From NCBI GenBank assembly GCA_023399295.1, contig JAEWQF010000023.1:23206-87205 (forward strand): a stretch of 64,000 nt of DNA, read 5' to 3'. Below are positions 62,446 through 64,000 of the stretch, piece after piece. The notes under the pieces are model-generated. The model searched no databases. It saw only the letters and a list, made by a program, of their open reading frames with translations, and was not told the DNA's origin. How positions within the stretch are numbered: the first letter of the stretch is position 1; the number at the start of each line of letters is the position of its first letter. The DNA comes from Bacteroidota bacterium (GTDB lineage: Bacteria; Bacteroidota; Bacteroidia; Bacteroidales; Dysgonomonadaceae). The translations under genes were made by a program, and so were the position numbers.

Positions 62446-64000
62446 TACCGATACAACTCACCCTGCAAGGCCTCTACTCCTACCAGGCGAAACAGACCAT
62501 CGACTTCACCCGGCTCACCTCCGCCGGCCTGTTCGGCATCTTCGGCATGGTGGGCAGCGGCAAGTCATCCATCCTGGAAGCGATCACCTTTGCCTTGTAC
62601 GGTCGTACCGACCGGTTGAACCTCTCGGGTGACAACCGCAACTACAACATGATGAACCTGAAATCGAAGGAGCTGTTGATCGATTTCATCTTTGAGGCAG
62701 GCAGCGAGCAGACCCTCTTTCGCTCCACCGTGAAGGGAAAGCGCAACAGCAAACGGTTCGAAGAGGTGAAGACACTTGAGCGGACATCCTACAGGAAGGT
62801 GGAGGGTGAGTGGCTACCCATTGATCAGGATGCGTTGCAGGAAGCCATCGGGCTGAGTTATGAAAATTTCAAGCGCACCATCATCATCCCGCAGGGTCAG
62901 TTTCAGGAGTTCCTGCAGCTGGGCAACAAAGACCGCACCCAGATGCTGAAGGAGCTGTTCAACCTGGAGAAATTTGAATTTTTCTACAAGGTGGTCTCGC
63001 TTGAGTCGAAGAACAATGAACAGAAGCACCAGCTGGAGGGACAGTTGCAGCAACTGGGCAACATCGATGAGGAGCAGATTGAAAAGTATCAGGCTGAACT
63101 ACAGGAGCTGGAAGAGACCATCACAGCGCAGAAGAAAATGCTGGAGGAGCAGCTGCAAAATGAGGAGCAGCAACGTTACTTGCAGGAGTTGGTTCGCAAA
63201 AGGGGTAATGCCGAGAAAGTGGTTAGGGAGCTGGAACAACAGGAGCCCGCCTGGCGTGCCCTCGAAAAGAGGCTAGCCCGCTATGAACTGTGCCACTACC
63301 GGTTCAAGCAGCGGCTTGAGCTGTTGGAGGAGAGATGCAGGGAAAAAGAGAAGAGAAGCATTCACATTGAGCATGACAGGAACTGTCTAATAGCAGTGGA
63401 GACTGCAATCAAAGAGATCGGGAATCTGTTGGCACGTATCAAACCGGCATATGACAAACGGGATGAGCTGCAAAAAAGGGCCGCAGACCTCTCCCGACTG
63501 CTCAGGATGAAAACAGCTGCGGCAGTGATTGAAAAAGAGAAACAACGTCTTCTTTCAGGCAGTGAGATGCTGGAGAAAGTGACGAAACGGGCAGATGATC
63601 TCAAAGTGGAGAAGCAGCACCTGGAAGAACAGATCAAGACACTGCGCGGCAGCATGCCTGATCTGGCACTGCTCTCGGCCATCAGAAGCTGGTACGACGA
63701 AAAAAGAAATCTGGAGAACCAACAGGGAGAAGTTCAAAAAGAGATAAACAGATATGCGAATCAGGTTGAGGAGGTGAAACGGGAACAGTCACTACTCCTC
63801 ACCAACAGGCTGTTTGAGAAACTGCCACACGATAGCGGGTATGCTGCAATGGAGGATTGCCTGGAGCAGGAAACCGGGAGGGTAAAAGCAGCACAACTCA
63901 AACTGCAGGTTGAGGAGCATCATCTGCTGGTGAAAGAGCAACTGAAAAGATATGCCCGGGAGCTCGAAGAGGGTCACCCCTGCCCCCTCTGCGGATCCAC
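62442..64000 (+). CDS. sbcC: Exonuclease SbcCD, ATPase subunit SbcC (cut by window end)
   Basis: The frame starts with the ATG overlapping the sbcD stop (MIPIQLTLQGLYSY) and stays open to the last base, giving 519 codons. The Walker A loop is GMVGSGKSSILEA near residue 36, and the Q-loop region is IIIPQGQFQEFLQLGNKDRT near residue 146. A long coiled coil follows, rich in E, K, Q and L. The visible part ends in the zinc-hook CPLC (about residues 514-517), half-way through the expected ~1000-residue protein. SbcC is the Rad50-type SMC ATPase that powers SbcD. Confidence 0.95.
   Translation, partial: MIPIQLTLQGLYSYQAKQTIDFTRLTSAGLFGIFGMVGSGKSSILEAITFALYGRTDRLNLSGDNRNYNMMNLKSKELLIDFIFEAGSEQTLFRSTVKGKRNSKRFEEVKTLERTSYRKVEGEWLPIDQDALQEAIGLSYENFKRTIIIPQGQFQEFLQLGNKDRTQMLKELFNLEKFEFFYKVVSLESKNNEQKHQLEGQLQQLGNIDEEQIEKYQAELQELEETITAQKKMLEEQLQNEEQQRYLQELVRKRGNAEKVVRELEQQEPAWRALEKRLARYELCHYRFKQRLELLEERCREKEKRSIHIEHDRNCLIAVETAIKEIGNLLARIKPAYDKRDELQKRAADLSRLLRMKTAAAVIEKEKQRLLSGSEMLEKVTKRADDLKVEKQHLEEQIKTLRGSMPDLALLSAIRSWYDEKRNLENQQGEVQKEINRYANQVEEVKREQSLLLTNRLFEKLPHDSGYAAMEDCLEQETGRVKAAQLKLQVEEHHLLVKEQLKRYARELEEGHPCPLCGS

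Overview
The window comes from a member of the Bacteroidota, most likely order Bacteroidales and perhaps the Dysgonomonadaceae/Proteiniphilum group. The order is inferred with good confidence and the family is a guess. The evidence is two SusC/SusD pairs, many lipoproteins and promoter-like TAnnTTTG boxes instead of sigma70 -10 boxes. The dxs-trkA-trkH order and a long-form urocanase fit as well. I recognised no rRNA, tRNA, CRISPR array, insertion sequence or phage gene.

Layout. (1) Positions 1-7206 hold housekeeping genes: the end of dxs, trkA and trkH for potassium uptake, clpB on the opposite strand, a rhodanese and a hemolysin III-like membrane protein. (2) Positions 7286-16093, all minus strand, form a histidine-degradation locus read as hutU, ftcD, pnuC, hutI, a cyclodeaminase-like gene, hutH and an MFS transporter. 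It is unusual in carrying a PnuC vitamin transporter and a 210-bp block of three different tandem repeats. (3) Positions 16357-52492 form a 36-kb polysaccharide utilisation locus (PUL), minus strand except for one divergent hexosaminidase. (4) Positions 52591-64000 hold nfo (endonuclease IV), a two-component system, queC-queF, a GH16-like lipoprotein, an aminotransferase, an FtsX/LolE-type permease, sbcD and the start of sbcC.

The PUL is the centre of interest. In transcription order it encodes a ROK kinase, a secreted GH2 with the Asp/Glu active-site pattern of exo-beta-D-glucosaminidases, a secreted creatininase-family hydrolase and SusC1-SusD1. These are followed by SusC2-SusD2, a DUF1735-type lipoprotein and a PKD-repeat lipoprotein. 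After a strong hairpin come a GH20-like protein, three tandem GH16 paralogues, an 893-residue lipoprotein I cannot assign, a beta-propeller-like lipoprotein and a GH9. The last genes are a membrane acetyltransferase resembling lysosomal heparan-alpha-glucosaminide N-acetyltransferase, a SIS-domain sugar-phosphate isomerase/deaminase, a fourth GH16, a second ROK protein and a LacI regulator. A full-length GH20 lipoprotein is transcribed divergently.

My reading (inference) is that the locus degrades a beta-linked glycan carrying glucosamine or N-acetylglucosamine. GH16 and GH9 enzymes would cut the chain, the two SusCD pairs would import the pieces, and GH2 and GH20 would remove GlcN and GlcNAc. 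The membrane acetyltransferase could convert terminal GlcN to GlcNAc so that GH20 can act, and ROK kinase plus SIS protein would feed the sugar into glycolysis. The substrate is not proven. No hybrid two-component or ECF-sigma/anti-sigma regulator is present, so LacI is the only visible regulator.

A separate point is a near-identical ~97-bp element that lies directly against the start codons of two unrelated genes 42 kb apart (the cyclodeaminase-like gene and nfo). It can fold so that it covers the translation start.
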